From: Bacteroidia bacterium
Lineage (GTDB): Bacteria > Bacteroidota > Bacteroidia > 2-12-FULL-35-15
NCBI GenBank assembly: GCA_030654175.1
Contig: JAURXZ010000049.1
Location: 489,869 to 553,868, forward strand
Direction: 5' to 3'
Length of the DNA: 64,000 bases
Every line of letters starts with the position of its first letter. The stretch's first letter is position 1. Shown in pieces: positions 47,301-54,472 of this stretch. The notes beneath the pieces are model-generated. The model was not told the origin of the DNA, did not search any database, and saw only the letters and a program-made list of their open reading frames with translations. A program made the translations under genes and the position numbers.

Positions 47301-50300
47301 CAACTGAACTTTATTAGAAGTATATTCCGATTTGTTTGCATTAGAATTTAGTTGAGCCGCTTGAATTTTCTTTTCTTTCGATTGTTCCAGGACATCGTTC
47401 GACTGCTCTAACAATATTTTTTTTGTTTCAGCATTCTTTTCTTTAGCGGCTTTTGATTTTAAATCTGCCGAATAAGACATTAAAGTATCGGCTTGTTTAT
47501 CTGCCAAATTAGCTTTTGTAATTTCTTCTGTTGCTGAAACATTATTATATACAAACTGGTTTCCAGTGCCTGCAACCACTGCTGTTTTATTTGCGGTTAG
47601 GCTGCTAATGTTAGTTGTGTCAGCATTTTTATTGATTGTGCTGGCATTATCTTTAGTATTAGTATTAGTATTAGTATTAGTGTTAGTGTTTTCAGAAGTG
47701 GAATTAGCAACAATGGCTGTTTGTGTCACTTTTGCTAGACTTTGATCAGCCTGGGTGTGTTTTTCTTTTGAACTGTTTTCGGCATCACTTATTTTTTTAG
47801 CAAGCAAAGCTTTCATTTCAGGGTCAGTTTCTGAAATATAATCGGCCTTTTGTTTTGCAACATCAGCATCAATAGCTTCGGCCCACTTTTTTAAAACTGT
47901 TGCTTTTTCTTTTTCCCGATCATCTTTATTCTTAATTTTTTCCGCACTGGCCAGATCAGCAGAATATTGTTTGTTAATATCTGAAAATGCTTTAGCTGTT
48001 GTATTTGTAAGAACAGGAGGAGTCTTAGCGCTATCAGACGGAGTTTTATTAACGGTATTAGTACCGGCAGTATTTGAAGCAACATTACCTGTTGTGTTTG
48101 TACCAGTAACTGCCGTGTTTGCAGCTACAGTGTTCTCTGAAGATTGATCGGAAGTTTTAATACTGTTTACCTGTTGCTCCAATTTGTTTTTATCAATCGC
48201 AGCTACATTAGCAGCAGCTGTTTCGCTGGTGCTGGTTTTCGACTGATCAACCACGGAGCTAACCAGATCAGCCTCATTTTTAATGCCACTATATTCTTTT
48301 TCAACCTTAACAAGCTTTAGTTGGTTTTGTTCTAATTCTTTTTGTTTGTTACCCGTTTCAAGAACAAGTTCAGCTATCTGGTTATCAAGGCCTTGTTTGA
48401 TCTGTGGGTTCTTCGTATTTTCAGCTTCAGTTTTTAAATTACTTATGATGGTTTCGTTATCAGCTATATCTTTTTTGAGGTCGCTTGATGCCTGAATTGT
48501 TTGATCCAATTCACGTTTTTTATTTTCCTCTTCTTTTTTATAACTGTTTAAAACCGGAAAACGATCTGAATTGCTCAGACTCAATGCGTCTAACCTCTTT
48601 TCTAATTCATCTAATTTACTTATTGATTCCGCTGAGTTTTTTGATTTTACTGCTATTTCCAGTTCTTTTGCATAAAGCATCGATAGATCCGCTTCTTCCT
48701 TTTTTGCAATTGCTGTTGCATCTATTCTTTTTGCAAGATTAAATGCCACCACAGTTTCTTTATTTAACCGTTCGGCTTCTGACCTTGCAGCATTTGCTTC
48801 ATCAGTGAGTGCTTGTTTTTTTACATTATCATCTGTAGCTGATGCTGAAGCCATCAAAGCATCAGCTTCCTTTGATTTAATTTGTGCCTGTTCATTTTTT
48901 TGATTCGCAAAACTCATTGCAATATTAGCCTGTTCTTTTGCAGTAGTAGCTTCGGTATCAACAATGCTTGCATCATTATAGGCGATCCTGATAATATCAT
49001 CGTTGCTTAATGTTTTGGTGGTTTTAGGTGTGGTAGTTTGTTGAACGATGGCTGCTTCGTGGGCAGAAATACTATCCTCTTTTATCGCATCGTTCATACT
49101 AAGTTCAGCAGATGGAATTACATCCATTTTGGCTTTTTCCTTGATAACATTAATTGCTAACAGATAATTGGAATCACTTATCGCTTCATCAAATAAATTT
49201 TTTATGATCAGCTTATCGCTGGGTAATTCAAAGCTGATCTCCTGTTTCATTGGTTTGAATTCGGTCTGAACCGGAACCGTAACTACTTCTGATTGTGTAG
49301 CAAAATCAGGGCTTTCAATTGTATATAAGAAACTGCCACCATTCGGCAATTTAATGTCATACGAACCTGTTGGTGTGGAATTGAAAATACCCAGAATGCT
49401 ATTGTCATTCACATTTTTCACTGTAATTTTTATACTAAGCACCTGGTCTTTATGATTTTTAAGAACAGTACCTTTTATAATTGCAAAATCAATGGGTCTG
49501 CGCTCAACAGTGATATGATATACTGCTATTTTGCCTGCTACACTTGAACGTGCAGAAGCGAAAAAAGCTTTTTTCTCGTCAGCATTCGTCACATATAAAA
49601 TATCATCGTCAGGTGTATTGATGGGGAAATCCATATTCACAGGTGGATTCCATAAATTGGTTTCTTCATTAAGAGTAGTTTTGAAAATATCATAACCTCC
49701 CATTGAATTATGTCCTTTTGAACAGAAGTACAATACTTTTCCATTCGGGTGAAGAAATGGAAAATCTTCGTCATATTTTGTGTTTACAGTATTACCAATG
49801 CTTTGTGGCTTGCCCCATTCTCCGGTTGGAGTTTTTTTCATCAAAAAGATATTTTTTCCGGTCTGCTCATTATCACCATAACTCGAGAAGTAGATCTGGT
49901 TGCTGTTTGTGGCAAGGTATAAAATTGATTTTTCTTTTTTCTTTTTATCCAAAGCTGTTCTGAATTCCTTTTCATCAGGCTTTACGAGCATTTTACCGCC
50001 AATTTCGGCAATATCATAAGAACGAAAAAAGTCTTCGCGACTAATTTCCGTTTTTTCTATAACGGGCAGATCGCTGATATTTCGTAATAATTTTTTACCA
50101 TTATTACACATTTCAATTTGTCTGTCCACCTGGAATCTTTCTGCTTTAGCACCCGAAGCCATTTTTTTGTAGGCCTGATATTGCCCGATAGCATCATCAA
50201 AGCGGTAATTCAGATGATATGCTTTGGCGAGGAAAAAAAATGCCTCTTTCTCTACATCTTTATATTTTGTGGCAAATTCAAGGAAGGTGATGGCTCTTTC

Positions 50301-50546
50301 TTTTTCATCGCTGGCATAGAGCATACATACCCCTAAACGAAAATTATAATTGGGATCTTTTCTATAAAGACTCACTAATTGTGAGTATAAAGGGTAGGCT
50401 TTTTCAAACTCTTCTTCATCAAATAACTTAGCAGCTTGCTTTTTAAATTCCTCTTCCGAAGCAAAATCCGTTTGAGCCCTAATTGTTTCAAAAGTCAGGC
50501 CAAATAGCAGCAGCAATAAGTAAATAAACCTTAAATGCTTGTTCAT
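44379..50546 (-). CDS. Giant envelope protein: TPR, PD40 propeller, long repeat linker, three SPOR domains
   Basis: 2055 residues from the ATG at 50546 (signal peptide MNKHLRFIYLLLLLFGLTF); a GTG 16 codons upstream is weaker. Order: TPR-like helices (about 30-150), PD40/WD40-type propeller (about 170-370, with S-S-Y-G-D-N-E-Q-T-G-K and F-C-S-K-G-H-N-S-M-G-G-Y-D-I-F-K), and an Ig/carboxypeptidase-regulatory fold (about 375-440). Then about 1200 residues of charged coiled coil and Asn/Thr linkers with a large internal duplication. Three SPOR domains close it (about 1675-1755, 1815-1895, 1965-2055), each with V-Q-[IV]-G-[AV]-F or I-Q-I-G-A-F. SPOR binds denuded glycan strands. The front resembles PorE-type T9SS proteins, with SPOR in place of OmpA. 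Confidence 0.88.
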   Translation of the reverse strand: MNKHLRFIYLLLLLFGLTFETIRAQTDFASEEEFKKQAAKLFDEEEFEKAYPLYSQLVSLYRKDPNYNFRLGVCMLYASDEKERAITFLEFATKYKDVEKEAFFFLAKAYHLNYRFDDAIGQYQAYKKMASGAKAERFQVDRQIEMCNNGKKLLRNISDLPVIEKTEISREDFFRSYDIAEIGGKMLVKPDEKEFRTALDKKKKEKSILYLATNSNQIYFSSYGDNEQTGKNIFLMKKTPTGEWGKPQSIGNTVNTKYDEDFPFLHPNGKVLYFCSKGHNSMGGYDIFKTTLNEETNLWNPPVNMDFPINTPDDDILYVTNADEKKAFFASARSSVAGKIAVYHITVERRPIDFAIIKGTVLKNHKDQVLSIKITVKNVNDNSILGIFNSTPTGSYDIKLPNGGSFLYTIESPDFATQSEVVTVPVQTEFKPMKQEISFELPSDKLIIKNLFDEAISDSNYLLAINVIKEKAKMDVIPSAELSMNDAIKEDSISAHEAAIVQQTTTPKTTKTLSNDDIIRIAYNDASIVDTEATTAKEQANIAMSFANQKNEQAQIKSKEADALMASASATDDNVKKQALTDEANAARSEAERLNKETVVAFNLAKRIDATAIAKKEEADLSMLYAKELEIAVKSKNSAESISKLDELEKRLDALSLSNSDRFPVLNSYKKEEENKKRELDQTIQASSDLKKDIADNETIISNLKTEAENTKNPQIKQGLDNQIAELVLETGNKQKELEQNQLKLVKVEKEYSGIKNEADLVSSVVDQSKTSTSETAAANVAAIDKNKLEQQVNSIKTSDQSSENTVAANTAVTGTNTTGNVASNTAGTNTVNKTPSDSAKTPPVLTNTTAKAFSDINKQYSADLASAEKIKNKDDREKEKATVLKKWAEAIDADVAKQKADYISETDPEMKALLAKKISDAENSSKEKHTQADQSLAKVTQTAIVANSTSENTNTNTNTNTNTKDNASTINKNADTTNISSLTANKTAVVAGTGNQFVYNNVSATEEITKANLADKQADTLMSYSADLKSKAAKEKNAETKKILLEQSNDVLEQSKEKKIQAAQLNSNANKSEYTSNKVQLDNLAKSYSTNTSDDISMADMNNDEALIYFEKATKLHARADTTKSLDEKELLLKDANKNEMLALEKQKKSTDIYKNHDAFVAASSANTNTTNTNVSSNPANSNTANGLNAGAVENTTLPVNTNTAGTSKTTATALIDINKKYKADLATAEKNTNEADREKEKADVLKKWAEAIDADIEKQEQDYAATTDPEMKALLLKKISDAEISSKEKKTQAGQSLTKAETLKQQNVIASTNSDNTAVKDNGTNTTGDQKSNPNNTNAIANTTLPVKDNVFLPVTDNTALPVTDNKTLPVNDNTTLPVKDNTTSTAKTNETINASTNTASTENQNTYKEPAAKEQIVKAELLNKEADVVMGQSVELKSQAAKSKNTNTKNTIYAQSEELMKEGQDKKLQASQLTATANTTQFDSNQNELDQLASVSSTNSSTEILKAEITNDEAKTFFDNAKKQRIKASTTESYSAKETELEAARKNEMKALEKQKEAMDIYKKYNPNFVASAANTAENNSATNNSINSGTSTNPVTNAVVNNAGSNTSNALNTNSSENTSLPPNFTTSENIDNTAIKTSASSDVKLSANEVFEQKSTLVYSYKNPIPINKKLPEGLIFKVQIGAFRKPIPQDLFQGMSPITGETTPKGFIRYTVGVFEKFTTADKIKNKIIGMGYKDAFIVAFLNGKRIPINEAYAMAGGVPATVLQINNPIANTEKNTVVTTNELPAVDQKSNDQKTDELKAIAKTQSVSTVQGLFYTVQVGVFSQPVVAGKLYNMKPLYTETAANGNLRYYTGIYKSVSRAAEATEMINDVGIKDAFVTAYYDGKRISLAEAKQYEKQGDAVFSTGANVNKLPVFTALPKQSLVEEKSIDDIKDIVQPAANNPTSNQINKDLPPSNSQVNNSGIVFKIQIGAFNDEVPLEIANKFIKIASKGIKTYKDNNGLTVYTVGNLKTYDEANSLKSEVVAENLPDAFIIAFRNGEKIPVEEARK
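45826..47985 (-). repeat. Two diverged copies of a ~330-residue coding segment
   Basis: Approximate bounds: copy one 47042-47985, copy two 45826-46911. Both contain V-L-K-K-W-A-E-A-I-D-A-D, T-D-P-E-M-K-A-L-L, K-I-S-D-A-E, D-E-A, and a closing K-N-E-M-[LK]-A-L-E-K-Q-K. Asn/Thr-rich linkers differ in length; one holds a hexanucleotide run at about 47660-47692 coding for N-T units. Confidence 0.75.
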
Positions 50547-50857
50547 ATATAATAATTCCGAACTACTCGGACAATTTTTTAATGTTTTAATCACTACGAA
50601 TTACGAATCTGTACTAATTTTCGAATCTGTATATTAAAAAGTGCAAATAAAGATTCGCAAACTCGTTCCATTATAAGTATTTCGCAGAACAGAAATTCAC
50701 AGATGTTTTCGGCAACAGCCTAACAGACAAATTTAACTTTTTTTATTGATTAGATGCCATACTTGCCCAAATTTCACAAATCTTTTTTATTTAATTGAAA
50801 ATGAAATATTTTCTGTAAAAAGTCGTTATTCGGGACATCCTGTTATATATTTGTGAT
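50547..50857. other. Divergent gap between the SPOR gene and a lipoprotein gene
   Basis: 311 nt without a gene. A 10-nt direct repeat (CGAATCTGTA) occurs at 50604 and 50622. One possible minus-strand -7 box (TAAATTTG, 50735-50728) has no -33 partner. The -7 box of the lipoprotein gene is listed separately. Confidence 0.4.
50846..50853 (+). promoter_or_regulatory. -7 box (TATATTTG) 4 nt before the lipoprotein ATG
   Basis: TATATTTG matches TAnnTTTG and ends 4 nt before the ATG at 50858, so the transcript would be leaderless or start inside the first codons. No -33 TTG at normal spacing. The ATG is supported by the lipoprotein signal right behind it. Confidence 0.5.
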
Positions 50858-52309
50858 ATGAAGTTAAATAAGCAGATTTTTTGGTTATATCTTATCATGT
50901 TTTTTGTTTTTTCATCTTGTAAAAAAGACGAACAACTGACTGATTCCGGTGCAAAACTTAATTTTTCCACGGATGAAGTTTTATTCGACACTGTTTTCAC
51001 AACTGTTGGTTCAACAACCAAAATTTTTAAAATATACAATCCACATAGCCAATCACTGAGCATTTCTAAAGCTTTTTTAGCTACTGGAAGTAATTCTCAG
51101 TTCAGGATAAATATAGATGGCGTTTCCGGAACATCATTTACTGATATTGAAATTATGGCCGGAGATAGTCTGTTTGCTTTTGTTCAGGTTACAGTTGATC
51201 CAAACGGCACCAATTCGCCAATGTTAATAAAGGATTCAATCATATTTGTTACCAATGGGAATACTCAGGATGTTAACCTCACCGCAGTTGGACAAGATGT
51301 GTATTTACATAAGCCGGATCATTTTTCTACTACCGGATTTCCTCCTTATTCCATCATTGATTGCAATGCCATCTGGACGGATGATAAACCTCATTTAATT
51401 TTCGGTTATGCAGTAGTTGATGAGGGCTGTACCCTAACAATGATGGAGCGCACCCGTGTTCACTTAAATAACCAGGCTGTTTTATGGATCTATGACGGTG
51501 GTACCCTGAAAATATTGGGGAGTAAAGGAAATGAAGTTACGTTTCATGGTGCCCGTTTAGAACCGGAATACAAAGAATTACCCGGACAGTGGGGGAAGAT
51601 CTGGCTTTCGGCCGGCAGTTTAAACAATGTGATAGACTGGGCTATTATTAAAAATGGTAGTATTGGCGTTCAAGCCGATACATTGGGTGCATCAGCAAGT
51701 CCTACTTTACTTATTACGAATACGATCATTAAAAATATGTCAGCTGCTGCTGTTTACGGACAAGGTAGTTTTATCAGGAGTTATAATTGTGTATTTGCTA
51801 ATTGCGGACAATATGTTGCAGCGCTTACTATTGGCGGCAGATACAGCTTTGAGCATTGTACATTCGCTAATTTCTGGAGTGGTAGCCAGAGAACTACACC
51901 TTCCATAGCTTTAAGCAATTATTATATTGATATAAACGGCACAACTCAGATACGGGATCTGGATAGCGCTTATTTTGGTAACTGTATCATGTATGGCAAT
52001 ATTGATGAAGAAATAGGCTTAGATTCATCCACTTTTGGTGGGAATTTTAATTATAAATTTGATCATTGTCTTGTGAAAACAACCTTAAACACTACTGATG
52101 GTGTGCATTACAATACTGTTTCCCCATACCAAAATCTTGATCCTCAATTTGTAGATGCCAGTGTGAATAATTATCAATTAAAAGCAACATCACCTGCTAT
52201 TGATCAAGGGAATCCAACCTCTATCATTTTTGATTTAAATGGGATTTTTCGCCCTCATTCAAGTACATCTATTCCTGATTTGGGCGCTTATGAATATTCT
52301 CCCTTTTAA
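50858..52309 (+). CDS. Surface lipoprotein with right-handed beta-helix
   Basis: 483 residues. Lipobox F-S-S-C with Cys21, followed by K-K-D-E; an acidic patch after the Cys is the known export signal for surface lipoproteins in Bacteroidota. An Ig-like domain (about 30-145, F-D-T-V-F-T-T-V-G-S) is followed by a parallel beta-helix (about 160-450) with N-N-V-I-D-W-A-I-I-K-N-G, A-V-Y-G-Q-G-S and F-E-H-C-T-F-A-N-F. It closes with S-P-A-I-D-Q-G-N-P and D-L-G-A-Y-E-Y, typical of choice-of-anchor beta-helix proteins. Carbohydrate binding or cleavage is possible, but no catalytic motif was recognised. Confidence 0.88.
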   Translation: MKLNKQIFWLYLIMFFVFSSCKKDEQLTDSGAKLNFSTDEVLFDTVFTTVGSTTKIFKIYNPHSQSLSISKAFLATGSNSQFRINIDGVSGTSFTDIEIMAGDSLFAFVQVTVDPNGTNSPMLIKDSIIFVTNGNTQDVNLTAVGQDVYLHKPDHFSTTGFPPYSIIDCNAIWTDDKPHLIFGYAVVDEGCTLTMMERTRVHLNNQAVLWIYDGGTLKILGSKGNEVTFHGARLEPEYKELPGQWGKIWLSAGSLNNVIDWAIIKNGSIGVQADTLGASASPTLLITNTIIKNMSAAAVYGQGSFIRSYNCVFANCGQYVAALTIGGRYSFEHCTFANFWSGSQRTTPSIALSNYYIDINGTTQIRDLDSAYFGNCIMYGNIDEEIGLDSSTFGGNFNYKFDHCLVKTTLNTTDGVHYNTVSPYQNLDPQFVDASVNNYQLKATSPAIDQGNPTSIIFDLNGIFRPHSSTSIPDLGAYEYSPF

Positions 52310-52457
52310 ATAGAGCGCAGATGCTGACAATTAAGATGAACACAGATAAATATCTAATTAAATCATAAAATTAACACGAATAAAAAATCATATTTACTCA
52401 TAAGAAATCTGTTTGATCAGCATTCTATTATTTAAATAACAATCATATTTTTTAAAA

Positions 52458-53111
52458 ATGGATTCATCTGAAAGCCTGCCCGTATTAAATTCCATAGAAA
52501 TTCGTGTTTTAGGGTCTTTAATTGAAAAGAGTAAAACCACACCGGATTATTACCCAATGACCTTGAATTCCCTCACTGCGGCATGTAACCAAAAATCGTC
52601 CCGTAAACCGGTAGTTCAGTATGATGAGGAGACAGTTGTTATCGCCTTAAATGCATTGAGGAAAATGGGGCTAACATCAACAGCTACGGGTGGTACAAGT
52701 CGTTCAGTGAAATACAAACATAATTTCACACTTATTTTCCCGCTTACAACTGCCGAATTAGCGGTAATGTGTTTGTTGTTTTTACGTGGGCCGCAAACCG
52801 CGGGTGAAATAAATACCAATTCGGCAAGATTACATGAATTCGAATCGTTGGAAGAAGTGCTTGAGGTGTTGGAAAAACTTGCTCATGCTGAACCTCCTTT
52901 AGTAAAACAATTACCGAAGCGTGCCGGTCAAAAAGAGGTTCGTTATACTCATTTATTAGGCGAAAGTATTGATCTTGACGAAGAGGAATTGCCCGAGGAG
53001 CCGGCCCGAAAATCGGTAAATGAAATGGAAGCCAGATTAACAATTGTTGAACAGGAGTTGGCCACAATGAAAGAATCATTAGAAAAGCTGATGAAAGAAT
53101 TGATGGGGTGA
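52458..53111 (+). CDS. yceH: YceH family protein (DUF480)
   Basis: 217 residues. The DUF480 start is clear: N-S-I-E-I-R-V-L-G-S-L-I-E-K-S-K-T-T-P-D-Y-Y-P-M-T-L-N-S-L with N-Q-K-S-S-R-x-P-V after it. Two winged-helix units (about 10-90, 95-170) and a C-terminal coiled coil (about 185-216) follow. Cytoplasmic, probably nucleic-acid binding; function not established in the family. Monocistronic, next to a repeat-rich gap. Confidence 0.93.
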   Translation: MDSSESLPVLNSIEIRVLGSLIEKSKTTPDYYPMTLNSLTAACNQKSSRKPVVQYDEETVVIALNALRKMGLTSTATGGTSRSVKYKHNFTLIFPLTTAELAVMCLLFLRGPQTAGEINTNSARLHEFESLEEVLEVLEKLAHAEPPLVKQLPKRAGQKEVRYTHLLGESIDLDEEELPEEPARKSVNEMEARLTIVEQELATMKESLEKLMKELMG

Positions 53112-53162
53112 TTTTCGAAAAATGACGATAATATATCAGACTTGTGTATTTGATTTTTATGG

Positions 53163-53261
53163 AAATGATGCCGGGAGCATCACATGTTTATAAAAACAAA
53201 ATGTTAATCAAACTCTACGACTCCAGCCGGAGTCGAACACTATCCCGAATGAAAATTTTCT
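53163..53261 (+). repeat. Intergenic direct repeat, copy 1
   Basis: A unit of about 99 nt, repeated without indels 187 nt downstream. It contains two small palindromes: GATGC-CGGGA-GCATC, and CGACTCC-AGCC-GGAGTCG. Confidence 0.8.
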
Positions 53262-53317
53262 ATAAACATTTGAATCCTCCGGATTCTAAATTATAGAATT
53301 TTTAAAATGTTAATATG

Positions 53318-53353
53318 AACCTCATAAAGGAACGTTTTGAATTTTGGTTAAAT
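53318..53353 (-). pseudogene. Fragment of a porP/sprF 3' end
   Basis: These 36 nt match 54480-54515, the last codons of the PorP/SprF gene, at 33 of 36 positions. On the minus strand they read F-N-Q-N-S-K-R-S-F-M-R-F and run into a stop six codons later. The homology ends exactly where repeat copy 2 begins. It looks like a leftover from a duplication or an insertion next to a porP gene. Confidence 0.7.
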
Positions 53354-53448
53354 GATGCCAGGGGTATCACATGTTTATAAAAACAAAATGTTAATCAAAC
53401 CTCTTCGACTCCAGCCGGAGTCGAACAAATCTCGAATAAAAATTTTCT
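53350..53448 (+). repeat. Intergenic direct repeat, copy 2
   Basis: Second copy of the 99-nt unit at 53163-53261, offset 187 nt. The first palindrome changes to GATGC/GTATC, keeping pairing through a G-T pair; the second (CGACTCC/GGAGTCG) is unchanged. It begins at the end of the porP fragment and stops 13 nt before the end of the beta-lactamase gene. Confidence 0.8.
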
Positions 53449-53460
53449 CAAGCTTCAATA

Positions 53461-54276
53461 TTATTTTTTTGTCAGAATAAGATCGTTCAGTATTTTATAT
53501 GTGATGTCAATTCTTGCTCTGGCAAAATCTTTATTGTCAAGATCTTTGGATTGAATACAATTTGAAAAATAGTAAATATTATCATCCTTTTCAATGTAAC
53601 CAATGTACCAACCCAGACTTATCTTCTCCCCGTCAGCCCAACCTGTCTTTGCTCTTACCACATAATCTAAAGTATCTTTTGCTATCATTATGTTTTTCAC
53701 AATATCAACTGTCCGTTGTGAAAATGGTAGTTTATTATCATGGAGATGTTTTAAAAAGTCGATTTGTTGTTCAGGTGTTATCCGAAGCCCTCCTTTTAGC
53801 CAGAAAAGGTCTACACCGCCTGATGTGTCCGCATTTCCAAATTGTGTTTTATCAAGCCAGAATTTCATTTTCTCTCCTCCGACACGTCTTGCAAGTTCTC
53901 TATAATACCAAACTGTCGAATTTTTGAATGCCAGCTTTAAGTCATGATCTTGATTCCATTTTGGATTTTGTCGGACAATGCTGTCCCATGGAATAACAAA
54001 GTTTTCATCTTTTATTACTCCTGTTTCAATACCAATTAAGGAGTTTAAAATTTTGAATGTTGAAGCAGGGGGAAATGGTTCTTTAAACTGTTGTTGATTG
54101 TAAAAAATGTACTTGTCATTATTTTGATCGTAAAGCACAAATGAGCCTTCAACTTTGAATTGGTCATAATACTTTTTAAAGTCGTCCCGGGTTTCAGTCA
54201 GCTGTTTTTGCTTACAAGATGTAATTGAAAAAGCGACCAAAATTGTTAAAATGATCGTCTCTGTTTTTATTCTCAT
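53461..54276 (-). CDS. Class D (OXA-type) serine beta-lactamase, lipoprotein
   Basis: 271 residues. A lipoprotein signal I-T-S-C (Cys21) is present. Catalytic motifs: S-T-F-K (Ser72, Lys75), S-T-V (120-122), F-G-N (146-148, where most OXA enzymes have Y-G-N), the Trp of L-F-W-L-K-G (159) and K-T-G (210-212). So the active site is complete. The second motif is followed by W-Y-Y-R-E-L-A-R-R-V-G, as in OXA enzymes. It should hydrolyse penicillins in the periplasm; the spectrum cannot be read from sequence. It stands alone in a gap full of repeats, with a porP fragment on one side and an intact porP on the other. No BlaR-type regulator is present. Confidence 0.93.
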   Translation of the reverse strand: MRIKTETIILTILVAFSITSCKQKQLTETRDDFKKYYDQFKVEGSFVLYDQNNDKYIFYNQQQFKEPFPPASTFKILNSLIGIETGVIKDENFVIPWDSIVRQNPKWNQDHDLKLAFKNSTVWYYRELARRVGGEKMKFWLDKTQFGNADTSGGVDLFWLKGGLRITPEQQIDFLKHLHDNKLPFSQRTVDIVKNIMIAKDTLDYVVRAKTGWADGEKISLGWYIGYIEKDDNIYYFSNCIQSKDLDNKDFARARIDITYKILNDLILTKK

Positions 54277-54325
54277 ATTCTATTTACTATATTATTTAGA
54301 TCTATCATCTTCTCTTTCATTACAA

Positions 54326-54454
54326 ATGTTGCGTTAGGGATTGTAACGGAAATCCTTCTCTTCCGCCCTTTGCGGAAGGGAAGATTGAAGCCCTTCGACT
54401 TCGCTCAGGATAAATTCCAAGCCCGACCGTTTTTTTTCAAAAACGGAAACGCCC
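54326..54454 (-). ncRNA. Structured repeat element, copy 2
   Basis: Minus strand, starting 18 nt after the stop of the PorP/SprF gene. It has the same word order as copy 1: GGGCGTT, hairpin A, GGGCTT, CTTCAATC, hairpin B, GGATTT, CAATCCCTAACGC. Hairpin A here is CCGTTTTT/AAAAACGG; it keeps the GAAA loop while the stem differs from copy 1 (CCCTTTCT/AGAAAGGG) with matched changes. Hairpin B is CTTCCCTTCCGC/GCGGAAGAGAAG. GGATT/AATCC is kept as hairpin C. A 23-nt stretch with CTTCGACTTCGCTCAGGA (plus strand) is inserted before CTTCAATC. Function unknown. Confidence 0.55.
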
Positions 54455-54472
54455 AAAGTCAATTTAAAAAAA

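Noticed and set aside
47660..47695. Hexanucleotide run as a phase-variation switch
   Set aside because: The unit is six nucleotides, so changes in copy number keep the reading frame.
50728..50735. TAAATTTG on the minus strand as promoter of the SPOR gene
   Set aside because: It lies about 180 nt upstream with no -33 partner, so it could be chance in AT-rich DNA.
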